Source: Rhodospirillales bacterium (lineage in GTDB: Bacteria > Pseudomonadota > Alphaproteobacteria > Rhodospirillales > Casp-alpha2). From it: DNA of 6,804 nucleotides. The DNA lies in the NCBI GenBank assembly GCA_018664265.1, contig JABJOR010000495.1:1-6804 (forward strand), read 5' to 3'. A model generated the notes under the pieces. That model was not told the DNA's origin. It ran no database searches and was given only the letters and a program-made list of their open reading frames with translations. This document shows, piece after piece, positions 1-5,808 of the stretch (position 1 is the stretch's first letter; each line of letters starts with the position of its first letter). Both the position numbers and the translations under genes were made by a program.

Positions 1-1
1 A

Positions 2-142
2 ATCAACGTTATCGCCATGGCAATTGGCTTCAATCTCAGAAAGATCCTCAAGAAAATCTTTTTGTGGCTGAGCGAAATGCTGCTATTGCTGTTTGTTCCA
101 AAAGATCGGTGCGTCAGAATGGCCTTTATTAGGGCCGACTAG
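2..142 (+). CDS. C-terminal fragment of a probable IS transposase (5' end outside window)
   Basis: An open frame enters from the left edge and runs 46 codons to a TAG at 140-142. The visible peptide contains AMAIGFNLRKIL, then a hydrophobic leucine-rich stretch, then a short basic tail. An 'A-x-NL-(R/K)' helix followed by a hydrophobic tail is typical of the extreme C-terminus of IS5/IS1182-like DDE transposases. No catalytic residue lies in this part, so the assignment rests on tail resemblance alone. I cannot tell whether the upstream gene is intact or decayed, and I could not identify a terminal inverted repeat after the stop. The next gene converges from the other strand only 10 nt away. 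A hydrophobic tail of some other protein is the main alternative. Confidence 0.42.
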   Translation: MNVIAMAIGFNLRKILKKIFLWLSEMLLLLFVPKDRCVRMAFIRAD

Positions 143-152
143 TTACAAAGTT

Positions 153-872
153 TCATTCTTTGGTCATACCATGTGAGTGAAGCCTTTCGTATATTTCATC
201 TTCTATGGCTTTACGGAATGGTATGATTTTTTCAACAACATCCACCCATGCCTCCCCCGCATGGGTGAAATCAATCGAGTTTTGATCAATCATTTTGCTA
301 TTAGTCGCCGAATGTAGCATTTCCACAATACTCTCAAAATTTTGCTTTATCTCTTTAGGGAAAAATATTCCGTTTAGAGCAACGTAAATATTGAGTTCTG
401 AACACGCCATATTTACACGATGAAATCTATGATAAAAATCCAGTTCATAGTACTTCGTTCTTTTTTCTTGAGCTAAACGAACTTGTCTTTTTTCACTATC
501 ACGTAACGCAGTATCATTTAAAAATTCTTCAAGTTCTTCTTCTTCCATACGATCAAGATTGTTTTGTCTTTGGATCGGATTAACGAGACTTACCACTTCA
601 TTGTTTGCGATATTTAATAATCTCCATGCTTCCGGTATTGTTCCAAACTCCATCTCTTGCAGTTTGATAGTTCCACTTAGTGTCGAATCAATTTCAATGC
701 GAAGCCTTTGTATTTCGATATCTTGGTTGTGTTTAAACTTCTCTAGTTGGGTGGCAAACTTATTTTCAATCCAGCTAGACCCTAAATACCTAAAAAAGAG
801 ATAAGCAACTCCAGCTCCGCCACCACCGTAAGCTATGGCATTCCCAAAAAGTGTTGCGATTTCATCTCCCAT
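153..872 (-). CDS. Membrane-anchored coiled-coil protein of unknown function
   Basis: A 239-residue protein whose function I do not recognise. Residues about 5-31 form a glycine/alanine-rich hydrophobic segment, probably one transmembrane helix or signal anchor. This is followed by a charged, heptad-like region (about 35-75, with WIENKFATQLEKFKHNQ) and a second helical part with an acidic patch (MEEEELEEF). The remainder is soluble and mostly helical, so the picture is one membrane anchor with a cytoplasmic or periplasmic helical body. Similar proteins recur in bacteria as lone accessory genes without an assigned role; that is recollection, not a search. I chose ATG at 872-870 because AGAGG (878-882 on this strand) sits 5 nt upstream. 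A longer TTG reading from 893 would bury that site. It stands alone, with its own promoter at 910-938, and converges on the transposase fragment. Confidence 0.72.
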   Translation of the reverse strand: MGDEIATLFGNAIAYGGGGAGVAYLFFRYLGSSWIENKFATQLEKFKHNQDIEIQRLRIEIDSTLSGTIKLQEMEFGTIPEAWRLLNIANNEVVSLVNPIQRQNNLDRMEEEELEEFLNDTALRDSEKRQVRLAQEKRTKYYELDFYHRFHRVNMACSELNIYVALNGIFFPKEIKQNFESIVEMLHSATNSKMIDQNSIDFTHAGEAWVDVVEKIIPFRKAIEDEIYERLHSHGMTKE

Positions 873-877
873 AAGAA

Positions 878-882
878 CCTCT
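878..882 (-). promoter_or_regulatory. Shine-Dalgarno site deciding the start at 872
   Basis: On the minus strand this reads AGAGG, 5 nt before ATG at 872-870. It favours that ATG over the in-frame TTG at 893-891, which would place the site inside the coding region. Confidence 0.6.
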
Positions 883-909
883 ATTATTATCAATTGATCC
901 GTGTAAAAC

Positions 910-938
910 AGTATAATCTAGATGCTAAAAAGTAACAA
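910..938 (-). promoter_or_regulatory. Predicted sigma70-type promoter of the unknown membrane/coiled-coil gene
   Basis: On the minus strand, TTGTTA (933-938, four of six matches to TTGACA) is separated by exactly 17 nt from TATACT (910-915, five of six matches to TATAAT). Transcription would begin near 903, giving a leader of about 30 nt before ATG at 872. This is the clearest promoter in the window, but it is a consensus match only. Confidence 0.55.
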
Positions 939-941
939 TCC

Positions 942-961
942 GTGGCTCAAATGGTGGCTCA
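942..961. repeat. Two direct copies of GTGGCTCA, start-to-start spacing 12 bp
   Basis: GTGGCTCA occurs at 942-949 and again at 954-961. The pair begins 4 bp upstream of the -35 box of the minus-strand promoter at 910-938, a position where an activator or repressor could bind on nearly the same helix face. A regulatory role is inferred from position alone; the pair could also be a simple local duplication. Confidence 0.4.
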
Positions 962-999
962 CGCCCAGTTGGTAGATAACTCGATCCACCTTGGGATTT

Positions 1000-1040
1000 A
1001 TATTTGTTTGTTTTCAATAACTTACAAACAACGTAAATAT
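1000..1040. repeat. Imperfect inverted repeat (11-bp arms, one arm interrupted)
   Basis: The left arm ATATTTGTTTG (1000-1010) is complementary to CAAAC (1025-1029) plus AAATAT (1035-1040); a 5-nt bulge (1030-1034) interrupts the right arm. The loop is 14 nt. It could be a transcript hairpin or a protein-binding dyad, or chance in AT-rich DNA. Confidence 0.3.
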
Positions 1041-1067
1041 TAGTGTATAACCCGGAGCGTTAACTAA

Positions 1068-1081
1068 GCTGCGCGTCTACC
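1068..1081. repeat. 14-bp exact copy of an internal segment of the adjacent tRNA-Leu gene
   Basis: GCTGCGCGTCTACC at 1068-1081 is identical, in the same orientation, to 1256-1269 inside the tRNA gene. Read as tRNA this is GGTAGACGCGCAGC, spanning the end of the D loop, the D-stem 3' strand and the 5' strand of the anticodon stem. Identity stops on both sides. A 14-mer match this close by is very unlikely by chance, so a remnant of recombination or integration at the tRNA is the natural reading. It is not a second functional tRNA, because the flanks do not fold as one. Confidence 0.6.
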
Positions 1082-1161
1082 TCACTAAAAAATCAACATT
1101 TTTGAATGTTTTGTTCAATTTCACAGAAAACAAAAAACACGGTAAAGTACTGATTTTAAAC

Positions 1162-1200
1162 AAAAAAATCCCGCTCCAGTTTCCTGAAGCGGGGATTTTT
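1162..1200 (-). terminator. Rho-independent terminator of tRNA-Leu
   Basis: Read on the minus strand, an A-run and CCCCGCT/CAG pair across a GAAA-type loop with CTGGAGCGGG, followed by a run of seven T (1168 down to 1162). The A-run opposite the T-run could make it work in both directions. Its first base coincides with the last A of the encoded CCA, so it abuts the mature tRNA end directly. Confidence 0.85.
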
Positions 1201-1286
1201 GGTGCGGTCGAGAAGACTCGAACTTCCACCCGATTGCTCGGACAGCGACCTCAACGCTGCGCGTCTACCAATTCCGCCACGACCGC
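1200..1286 (-). tRNA. tRNA-Leu, anticodon GAG, CCA encoded
   Basis: On the minus strand the 7-bp acceptor stem GCGGTCG/CGACCGC closes a complete cloverleaf. The D-arm contains the GG of AATTGGTAGA. The anticodon stem CAGCG/CGCTG holds the loop TTGAGGT, giving anticodon GAG, which reads CUC and CUU leucine codons. The variable arm is long (CCGA-GCAA-TCGG), as expected for a class II leucine tRNA. The T loop is TTCGAGT on a 5-bp stem with one G-U pair. The discriminator is A (1203) and CCA is encoded (1202-1200). With CCA it is 87 nt. A terminator follows at once, so it is probably a single-gene transcript diverging from lipB. Nothing suggests the gene is broken, although a 14-bp piece of it is repeated at 1068-1081. 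Confidence 0.96.
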
Positions 1287-1355
1287 AAAATCGCATCGAA
1301 AACAAACATGGCAATTGAGGGGTTGCCCTTTCGATGGTGCGGAGATAGCAAATAG

Positions 1356-1383
1356 TTGGGCAGTGGGCAAGTACCAGTATACC
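1356..1383 (+). promoter_or_regulatory. Tentative lipB promoter
   Basis: TTGGGC (1356-1361) and TATACC (1378-1383) are separated by 16 nt in the gap between tRNA-Leu and lipB. Predicted transcription would start near 1390, leaving a usable leader for ATG at 1427 but almost none for ATG at 1400. Both boxes are only partial matches. Confidence 0.3.
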
Positions 1384-1426
1384 CTGATATTGCATATTTA
1401 TGATAAAACAGGATATTTTCTTCTTT

Positions 1427-2083
1427 ATGTCATCACCAAAGACCGAAATTGAGTGGATTATAAGCGATAATCCTGTCCCGTATCCACAGGCCCTTGCCTT
1501 CATGGACGAACGGGTTGCCGCTATTCGTGATGGCGCAGCCCCGGAAACGGTCTGGTTATTGGAACACCCACCGATTTATACCGCCGGGACCAGTGCGGAT
1601 ATCTCTGAATTGGTTGATCCAGAGCGGTTTGATGTGTTCGAGACAGGTCGCGGCGGACGTTATACCTATCATGGCCCCGGACAGCGTATCGCCTATGTTA
1701 TGTTGGACTTGAAGAAGCGCGGGCCGGATGTACGGGCCTTTGTGCATAATCTGGAAAAATGGGTCATCTCCACACTGGCTGAAACCGGCATTACAGGGGA
1801 GCGCCGAGAGGGCCAGGTCGGTATTTGGGTAGAACAAAAACAACCAGATGGTCGTGGCTTGACCCATGAAAATAAAATAGCCGCTATCGGCGTTCGGATC
1901 AGACGATGGGTCACTTTCCACGGCATTTCAATTAATATAAATCCCGACTTGGACCATTTCACTGGAATCATTCCCTGTGGAATTGAAGACCATGGCATTA
2001 CATCCTATGAAAAACTGAATGTCCCCATCAGCAAACAAAAAATTGATGATGCACTAAAGCGCTGTTTTAGCTCAATATTTTAA
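1427..2083 (+). CDS. lipB: LipB, octanoyl-[acyl-carrier-protein]:protein N-octanoyltransferase
   Basis: A cytoplasmic enzyme that moves the octanoyl group from octanoyl-ACP to the lipoyl domains of 2-oxoacid dehydrogenases and the glycine cleavage H protein; LipA then inserts sulfur. The 218 residues match the usual LipB length. Family landmarks are in order: EHPPIYTAGTSA (46-57), RGGRYTYHGPGQ (75-86), the KIAAIGVRIRRW block (150-161) with the conserved active-site lysine, and GIIPCGI (180-186) with the catalytic cysteine at 184. Family knowledge: this Cys/Lys pair acts through a thioester intermediate. Start: an in-frame ATG at 1400 would add nine residues (MIKQDIFFF) without a ribosome site. 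I chose 1427, because AGGA lies at 1410-1413, though at a long 13-nt spacing, so the start is uncertain. It diverges from tRNA-Leu; lipA is not in the window. Confidence 0.95.
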   Translation: MSSPKTEIEWIISDNPVPYPQALAFMDERVAAIRDGAAPETVWLLEHPPIYTAGTSADISELVDPERFDVFETGRGGRYTYHGPGQRIAYVMLDLKKRGPDVRAFVHNLEKWVISTLAETGITGERREGQVGIWVEQKQPDGRGLTHENKIAAIGVRIRRWVTFHGISININPDLDHFTGIIPCGIEDHGITSYEKLNVPISKQKIDDALKRCFSSIF

Positions 2084-2106
2084 ATAGGTTTTTATTATAC
2101 TTATGA

Positions 2107-2137
2107 TTGTATAAGATTTTCCTACTAACTCTATAAA
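2107..2137 (+). promoter_or_regulatory. Weak candidate promoter for the DUF2336-kinase pair
   Basis: In the AT-rich gap after lipB, TTGTAT (2107-2112) and TATAAA (2132-2137) lie 19 nt apart, longer than the preferred spacing. TATAAG at 2110-2115 is an alternative -10 box. No convincing lipB terminator hairpin was seen in the gap, so read-through from lipB is also possible. Confidence 0.2.
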
Positions 2138-2157
2138 TTTCAGATATTATTTACTAA

Positions 2158-2163
2158 AGAGGA
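2158..2163 (+). promoter_or_regulatory. Shine-Dalgarno site misaligned with the main start
   Basis: AGAGGA is the only good ribosome site before the DUF2336 gene, yet it lies 24 nt from ATG 2188. It is 10 nt from an out-of-frame ATG at 2174 that opens a 15-codon reading frame. The gene cannot be extended upstream because an in-frame TAA sits at 2182-2184. Confidence 0.45.
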
Positions 2164-2173
2164 ACCATAAAAG

Positions 2174-2221
2174 ATGAATAATAAATCATGGAATTTGACT
2201 CGGAATATCTGCTTAACTTAG
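2174..2221 (+). CDS. Possible 15-residue leader peptide overlapping the DUF2336 gene start
   Basis: ATG at 2174 opens a frame of 15 codons (MNNKSWNLTRNICLT) ending in TAG at 2219-2221, overlapping the first codons of the DUF2336 gene in the +1 frame. It has a better ribosome site than the main gene. It may be a leader that couples translation, or an accident of sequence. No resemblance to known attenuator peptides is seen, and there is no run of one amino acid. Confidence 0.25.
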   Translation: MNNKSWNLTRNICLT

Positions 2222-3291
2222 CGCACGATAAATCCGCTGAAAGCCGCAACAGGCTTTCACAGGTCATTTCGGACCTGTTCGATAACAAGGAAGCGATTCT
2301 TTCAGAGCGCGAAAAAGCAATGATGTTTGGAATCATGCACGGGCTTATTCGTGACGTGGAAGTATCCATGCGCAAAAACTTCAGCCTGCTTCTGTCCACA
2401 CAATTGGATGCACCGGCCTATCTGATTCTGGAACTTGCCAACGATGAAATAGAAGTTGCCTACCCGGTTTTAACACAAAGCACCGTTTTGCGAGACGAAG
2501 CACTGGTCGATATTATCCAAAACCGTGCTCAGGAACATCAACTGGCCATATCCATACGCCATGACGTCAGTGAAGATATATCTGATGCGCTTGTAGAACA
2601 CGGTGATGTTGATGTTATCACCAGCCTGCTCAATAACGAGAATGCAAAAATATCAGAAACATCAATCGAATACCTGGTTGAGCAAAGCAAACGTTACGAT
2701 ACTTTTCAGGATCCTTTGTTGCACCGTGATGAATTACCTGAAGAACTAGCCAAGAAAATGTTTACCTGGGTTTCGGATGCCCTCAGGACGCATATTGTCT
2801 CGCGATACAAAATTGATGATGAAGTTGTTAATCAATTACTGAAGCAAAGTATCGATCAGGAAGCAGCCATTCGCGAAGATTCTTCCGCCAATAAAATGAC
2901 GAATCTGGCCAGTGTTTTGAACGACGAACACTTAATCTCGCCCAACATGGTCATGGCGGCGCTCATTGATGGAGAAGTGCATCTGTTTCTTAGTCTGTTT
3001 TCACAACTAACCAACATTATGCAAACCACCTGCAAACACATTATTTTTGATAAAAACCCTGAATCACTTGCGATTGCCTGCAAGGCTGTCGGCTTTAACC
3101 AAATGCAATTTTCAATACTCTTTCAAAAAACCCGAAAATCATCGCAAGGCAATCTTTATGAAAAAGAAAATTGCAGTGAAACAGCTTTAAAATTATTTTG
3201 CGATATTTCTCCTGAGGACGCTTCAAAAGCCCTGTCCAATTGGCAAGATACTCCAGGCACCTCCAATACCATGGAGGCCCATGCGATATGA
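2188..3291 (+). CDS. DUF2336-family protein, partner of the downstream histidine kinase
   Basis: A 367-residue soluble protein without signal peptide or membrane segment. The N-terminal two thirds match the alphaproteobacterial DUF2336 family as I know it: an opening helix LLNLAHDKS (8-16), the LSEREKAMM segment (38-46), the hallmark ELANDEIEVAYPVL (82-95) followed by STVLRDEALVDII (98-110), QEHQLAIS (115-122), and a second block around EYLVEQSKR (161-169). The region reads as stacked helix pairs resembling HEAT repeats, a protein-interaction fold. The C-terminal third (about 220-367) is less typical. The biochemical function of the family is not established as far as I know. The gene ends in an ATGA overlap with a histidine kinase, so a role as sensor, scaffold or modulator for that kinase is inferred. 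No catalytic motif was found. The start is forced by the in-frame TAA at 2182-2184. Confidence 0.85.
   Translation: MEFDSEYLLNLAHDKSAESRNRLSQVISDLFDNKEAILSEREKAMMFGIMHGLIRDVEVSMRKNFSLLLSTQLDAPAYLILELANDEIEVAYPVLTQSTVLRDEALVDIIQNRAQEHQLAISIRHDVSEDISDALVEHGDVDVITSLLNNENAKISETSIEYLVEQSKRYDTFQDPLLHRDELPEELAKKMFTWVSDALRTHIVSRYKIDDEVVNQLLKQSIDQEAAIREDSSANKMTNLASVLNDEHLISPNMVMAALIDGEVHLFLSLFSQLTNIMQTTCKHIIFDKNPESLAIACKAVGFNQMQFSILFQKTRKSSQGNLYEKENCSETALKLFCDISPEDASKALSNWQDTPGTSNTMEAHAI
3273..3277 (+). promoter_or_regulatory. Shine-Dalgarno site of the histidine kinase, inside the DUF2336 gene
   Basis: GGAGG lies 10 nt before ATG 3288 and within the last codons of the upstream gene. It decides the start at 3288 over the upstream in-frame ATG at 3240, and with the ATGA overlap indicates translational coupling. 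Confidence 0.65.
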
Positions 3292-4484
3292 CTGAAAGAC
3301 GTTTAAGACACTGGCCATCCATTACCGGAAGTGCAGACCAGCGTGCATCAAACGCATTAACACGACTGGAAGATATAACCCGATTGGTCGCAGAATGGGT
3401 TTGGGAAATTGATCATGCTGAAAAAATCTCCTTTATATCGCCGCGTGTAACAGAAGACACCGGGTTTCTTCCTGTGCAGTTGATTGGCAAACGGCTGGAC
3501 GAAATAGGCGAGTTCATAAATTCCACAGGTGAGCCTTACACTCCCGATTGGAAACAACCCTTTAGAAATGTCTCGTTTAAAATAATTGATAATAAAAACA
3601 TTGAACGAAAATTATTGATTAGTGGCATACCGAATTTTGATTGGGATACGGGTAAGTTTACCGGCATGTGCGGAACAGCTCGTGATACATCGGAAATTGA
3701 CACGCTTAAAAAAGCTGAACGTGATCTTGAGCAAGCAAACACCATGCTACAGGAAGCTACACGTGCCAAATCCAAATTCCTGGCAAATATGAGCCACGAG
3801 TTGCGTACACCACTGAATGCCATCATGGGTTTTTCCCAAATAATGAAATTTCAAAGCTTTGGGCCTTTAGGTAATTCAAAATATCTGGATTATGCCGATG
3901 ATATCTATGATAGCGGCAATCATCTTCTAAGTTTGATCAGTGATATCCTTGATTTGTCAAAGATTGAAGCTGGTAAATTTGATCTCGATGAAGAAGATAT
4001 CAATCTTCAGAATTTGATGAAAAACTGCATTTCAATGGTTACTCCATCTGCGGATGAAGGACACATTCAAATATCATATGATATCAATCTGAATGAAAAA
4101 GGTCTCTACGCCGATAGCAGGCTTGTCCGTCAGATTGTTTTGAATCTGTTATCCAATGCTATCAAATACACTCCCGAGGGAGGACAGGTTAAAGCAGAAG
4201 CAAATCTTGCTGAAAACGGCGGAATTTCTATCGCAGTTGCTGATACTGGAATTGGCATACCAAAAGACAGCTTTGAAAAGGTTCTGACACCCTTTGGTCA
4301 GGTCATTGACGTCAATAAAATCAATGAAAAAGGAACTGGACTTGGCCTCGCCATTACCAAGTCATTTGCTGAGCAACATGGTGGAAGTATTACAATTGAA
4401 AGTGAAGTTAATCAGGGTACTAAAATTTTCATAGTATTCCCCCCTGAAAGGACGTTGCTAAAGCACCCAGAATTATTTCCTTAA
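3288..4484 (+). CDS. Cytoplasmic PAS-domain sensor histidine kinase (HisKA-HATPase_c)
   Basis: A 398-residue soluble kinase, numbered from ATG 3288. A PAS-like sensor domain occupies about 25-135 (WVWEIDHAEKISFISPRV at its start, a G-CGTARD strand at its end). A linker coiled coil follows (about 137-167), then HisKA with the H-box FLANMSHELRTPLNA; the phospho-accepting histidine is 170. HATPase_c contains the N box NLLSNAIKY (286-294), DTGIGIP (319-325) and GTGLGLAI (349-356). The FGPLGNSKYLDYADDI and ILDLSKIEAGKF segments are typical of PleC/DivJ-type alphaproteobacterial kinases. No transmembrane helix is seen, so it should sense an intracellular signal. There is no receiver domain and no response regulator nearby, so its target is unknown; alphaproteobacterial relatives often feed single-domain regulators. 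It is coupled to the DUF2336 gene by ATGA (3288-3291). Its stop overlaps the converging oxidoreductase gene by 4 bp. Confidence 0.93.
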   Translation: MTERRLRHWPSITGSADQRASNALTRLEDITRLVAEWVWEIDHAEKISFISPRVTEDTGFLPVQLIGKRLDEIGEFINSTGEPYTPDWKQPFRNVSFKIIDNKNIERKLLISGIPNFDWDTGKFTGMCGTARDTSEIDTLKKAERDLEQANTMLQEATRAKSKFLANMSHELRTPLNAIMGFSQIMKFQSFGPLGNSKYLDYADDIYDSGNHLLSLISDILDLSKIEAGKFDLDEEDINLQNLMKNCISMVTPSADEGHIQISYDINLNEKGLYADSRLVRQIVLNLLSNAIKYTPEGGQVKAEANLAENGGISIAVADTGIGIPKDSFEKVLTPFGQVIDVNKINEKGTGLGLAITKSFAEQHGGSITIESEVNQGTKIFIVFPPERTLLKHPELFP

Positions 4485-5797
4485 ATTAAATTATAGGGTT
4501 CATCCCAATTGTTATTCACAAAACGATTCAAGGCAAAATCAGAAATATCGACATCTGGTTTGTCCCCGCTAGCAAGCTCTGCAATCGTTGCCCCTGCCCC
4601 AGGGCCAATACCAAACCCATGGCCGCTAAAGCCTGAGCTGATAATCAAACCGCTTGGGCCGGCCTCAGCATCAATAACGGGCAACATATCGGGGGTCACA
4701 TCAATATGCCCGGCCCAGGCTTTTTTCATTGGGACGCCTGCGGTCGCTGGAAATGTTGCATGTAATTCATGAAAACATTTTTGAATGCGCTTGGAATTTG
4801 GCATGGGATCATGGATACGTGCCCGGCGTAATGGATCGCTCATACCTGCTGATCCAGGAATTCTTCCAATTAAATCGAGCAAAAACGGATGGCCAAAATG
4901 AAGCCGGATCATATCTCGGTGTTCAATTAATTCCTTAATGAAGTATTTTGCATACCGCAGGGATTCTAGTGAAACATCATGATCCGTGATATCCAGACCA
5001 GACACATTAAAGCAGCCATCTTTTCGTTGTACGAAACCCAGTGTTGGCGTCCAGGCGGCTATATCGGTAATAGGGTCCACAGGCATGGAACGCGCAACAG
5101 TGCCACGGATGCGCATTTGCGGCATATCAATTCCGAGCCACGAAAGCACCCTGGAAGCCCAAGCACCTGCCGAAACGATCACTATTGGAGCTTTAACAGA
5201 GCCATTTTCGCTAATAACTCCGCTTACTTTACCTCCCTGAACTTCTATATCAAGAACAGCGCAATTGGTTTCCACGCGTCCACCAAGACCTTCAAAGGCT
5301 TTGGCTATTGCCTGTGTTGTTATCTCAGGATCAGCATTTCCATCACTTGGCACATAAATACCACCAGCCCATGTACGAGCCATTCCAGGAATAAGATTGT
5401 TGACTTCAATCGTGCTTAGAACCTTTGTTTCAAGGTCATAGGTCTGTGAAACATCACGCCATTTTTCATAATCTGGCAATACAGATGCATCTTCCGTCAT
5501 TCCCAGTATGCCGCCTTGTTGCCACCCCAAATCTGCATCCAGCTCTTTTTCAAGACCTTTCCAGATATCTGCGGAGCGCATCATCATTGGTAGTTCTTTG
5601 GGATCGCGTCCCAGTTGGCGAACGAACCCCCAATTGCGACTGGATTGTTCATGACCGACTGTATGGCTTTTCTCAAACACCAATACATTCAAGCCACGTT
5701 TCGCAAGATAATAAGCTGTTGAGCATCCTATTATGCCACCACCAATAATAATGGCATCAACAGATTTTGGCAGCACCGATTTGTCAGAACTGGTCAT
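4481..5797 (-). CDS. DAO-family FAD-dependent oxidoreductase (amine/D-amino-acid dehydrogenase-like)
   Basis: A 438-residue flavoprotein of the DAO superfamily (DadA, sarcosine oxidase, glycine oxidase, HcnC relatives). The FAD-binding Rossmann motif GGGIIG is at 19-24 with the ribose-binding acidic residue in VFEK (Glu42). SSRNWGFVRQ (52-61) follows where family members hold the flavin. VSAGAWAS (208-215) is the second dinucleotide-contact segment, and WAGHIDVTPDMLPVID (361-376) and SGFSGHGFGIGPGAG (388-402) form the C-terminal FAD-binding part. Such enzymes oxidise an amine or amino acid to an imine that hydrolyses to a keto acid and ammonia; the substrate here cannot be read from sequence. 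No signal peptide is evident. ATG 5797 has CAGGGG 5 nt upstream. It is the last gene of a lysE-acylphosphatase operon, which hints at an amino acid or related amine as substrate. Confidence 0.88.
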   Translation of the reverse strand: MTSSDKSVLPKSVDAIIIGGGIIGCSTAYYLAKRGLNVLVFEKSHTVGHEQSSRNWGFVRQLGRDPKELPMMMRSADIWKGLEKELDADLGWQQGGILGMTEDASVLPDYEKWRDVSQTYDLETKVLSTIEVNNLIPGMARTWAGGIYVPSDGNADPEITTQAIAKAFEGLGGRVETNCAVLDIEVQGGKVSGVISENGSVKAPIVIVSAGAWASRVLSWLGIDMPQMRIRGTVARSMPVDPITDIAAWTPTLGFVQRKDGCFNVSGLDITDHDVSLESLRYAKYFIKELIEHRDMIRLHFGHPFLLDLIGRIPGSAGMSDPLRRARIHDPMPNSKRIQKCFHELHATFPATAGVPMKKAWAGHIDVTPDMLPVIDAEAGPSGLIISSGFSGHGFGIGPGAGATIAELASGDKPDVDISDFALNRFVNNNWDEPYNLI

Positions 5798-5802
5798 GCT
5801 AT

Positions 5803-5808
5803 CCCCTG
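5803..5808 (-). promoter_or_regulatory. Shine-Dalgarno site of the DAO-family gene
   Basis: On the minus strand CAGGGG lies 5 nt before ATG 5797, filling the 11-nt gap after the acylphosphatase stop. It fixes the start of the oxidoreductase. Confidence 0.65.

Larger units (their letters stand above)
939..1161. other. Non-coding stretch between the accessory gene and the tRNA-Leu terminator
   Basis: No credible gene lies here: open frames are short and lack ribosome binding sites or family resemblance. It holds the GTGGCTCA repeats (942-961), an imperfect dyad (1000-1040), the 14-bp copy of tRNA-Leu sequence (1068-1081), and a weak AT-rich hairpin (1095-1110). The composition and debris suit an old integration border, but no integrase is visible. 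Confidence 0.5.

Noticed and set aside
121..136. GGCCTT/AGGGCC hairpin near the transposase stop as a terminator or IS end
   Set aside because: It is inside the coding frame, has no T-run, and no matching inverted repeat is available in the window.
873..893. TTG-initiated extension of the accessory gene (residues MIIIEVL)
   Set aside because: The Shine-Dalgarno AGAGG lies inside this extension and is correctly spaced for ATG 872.
961..976. tRNA D-arm-like string (GCCCAGTTGGTAGA) on the plus strand
   Set aside because: The flanks do not form acceptor, anticodon or T arms, so a tRNA gene or pseudogene is not supported.
1095..1110. AACATT/AATGTT hairpin with nearby T-runs as a terminator
   Set aside because: A 6-bp AT-rich stem is too weak, and a strong terminator already follows the tRNA.
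1102..1503. Open frames on both strands across the tRNA and its terminator (1102-1452 plus, 1156-1503 minus)
   Set aside because: They run through an unambiguous tRNA gene and terminator and lack ribosome sites or recognisable protein sequence.
3240..3287. Upstream start of the histidine kinase at 3240
   Set aside because: ATG 3288 has a good GGAGG site and the ATGA overlap; the 16 extra residues lie within the previous gene and have no family resemblance.
4979..5748. Plus-strand open frames opposite the oxidoreductase
   Set aside because: They are shadows of a well-supported flavoenzyme gene and show no protein family character.
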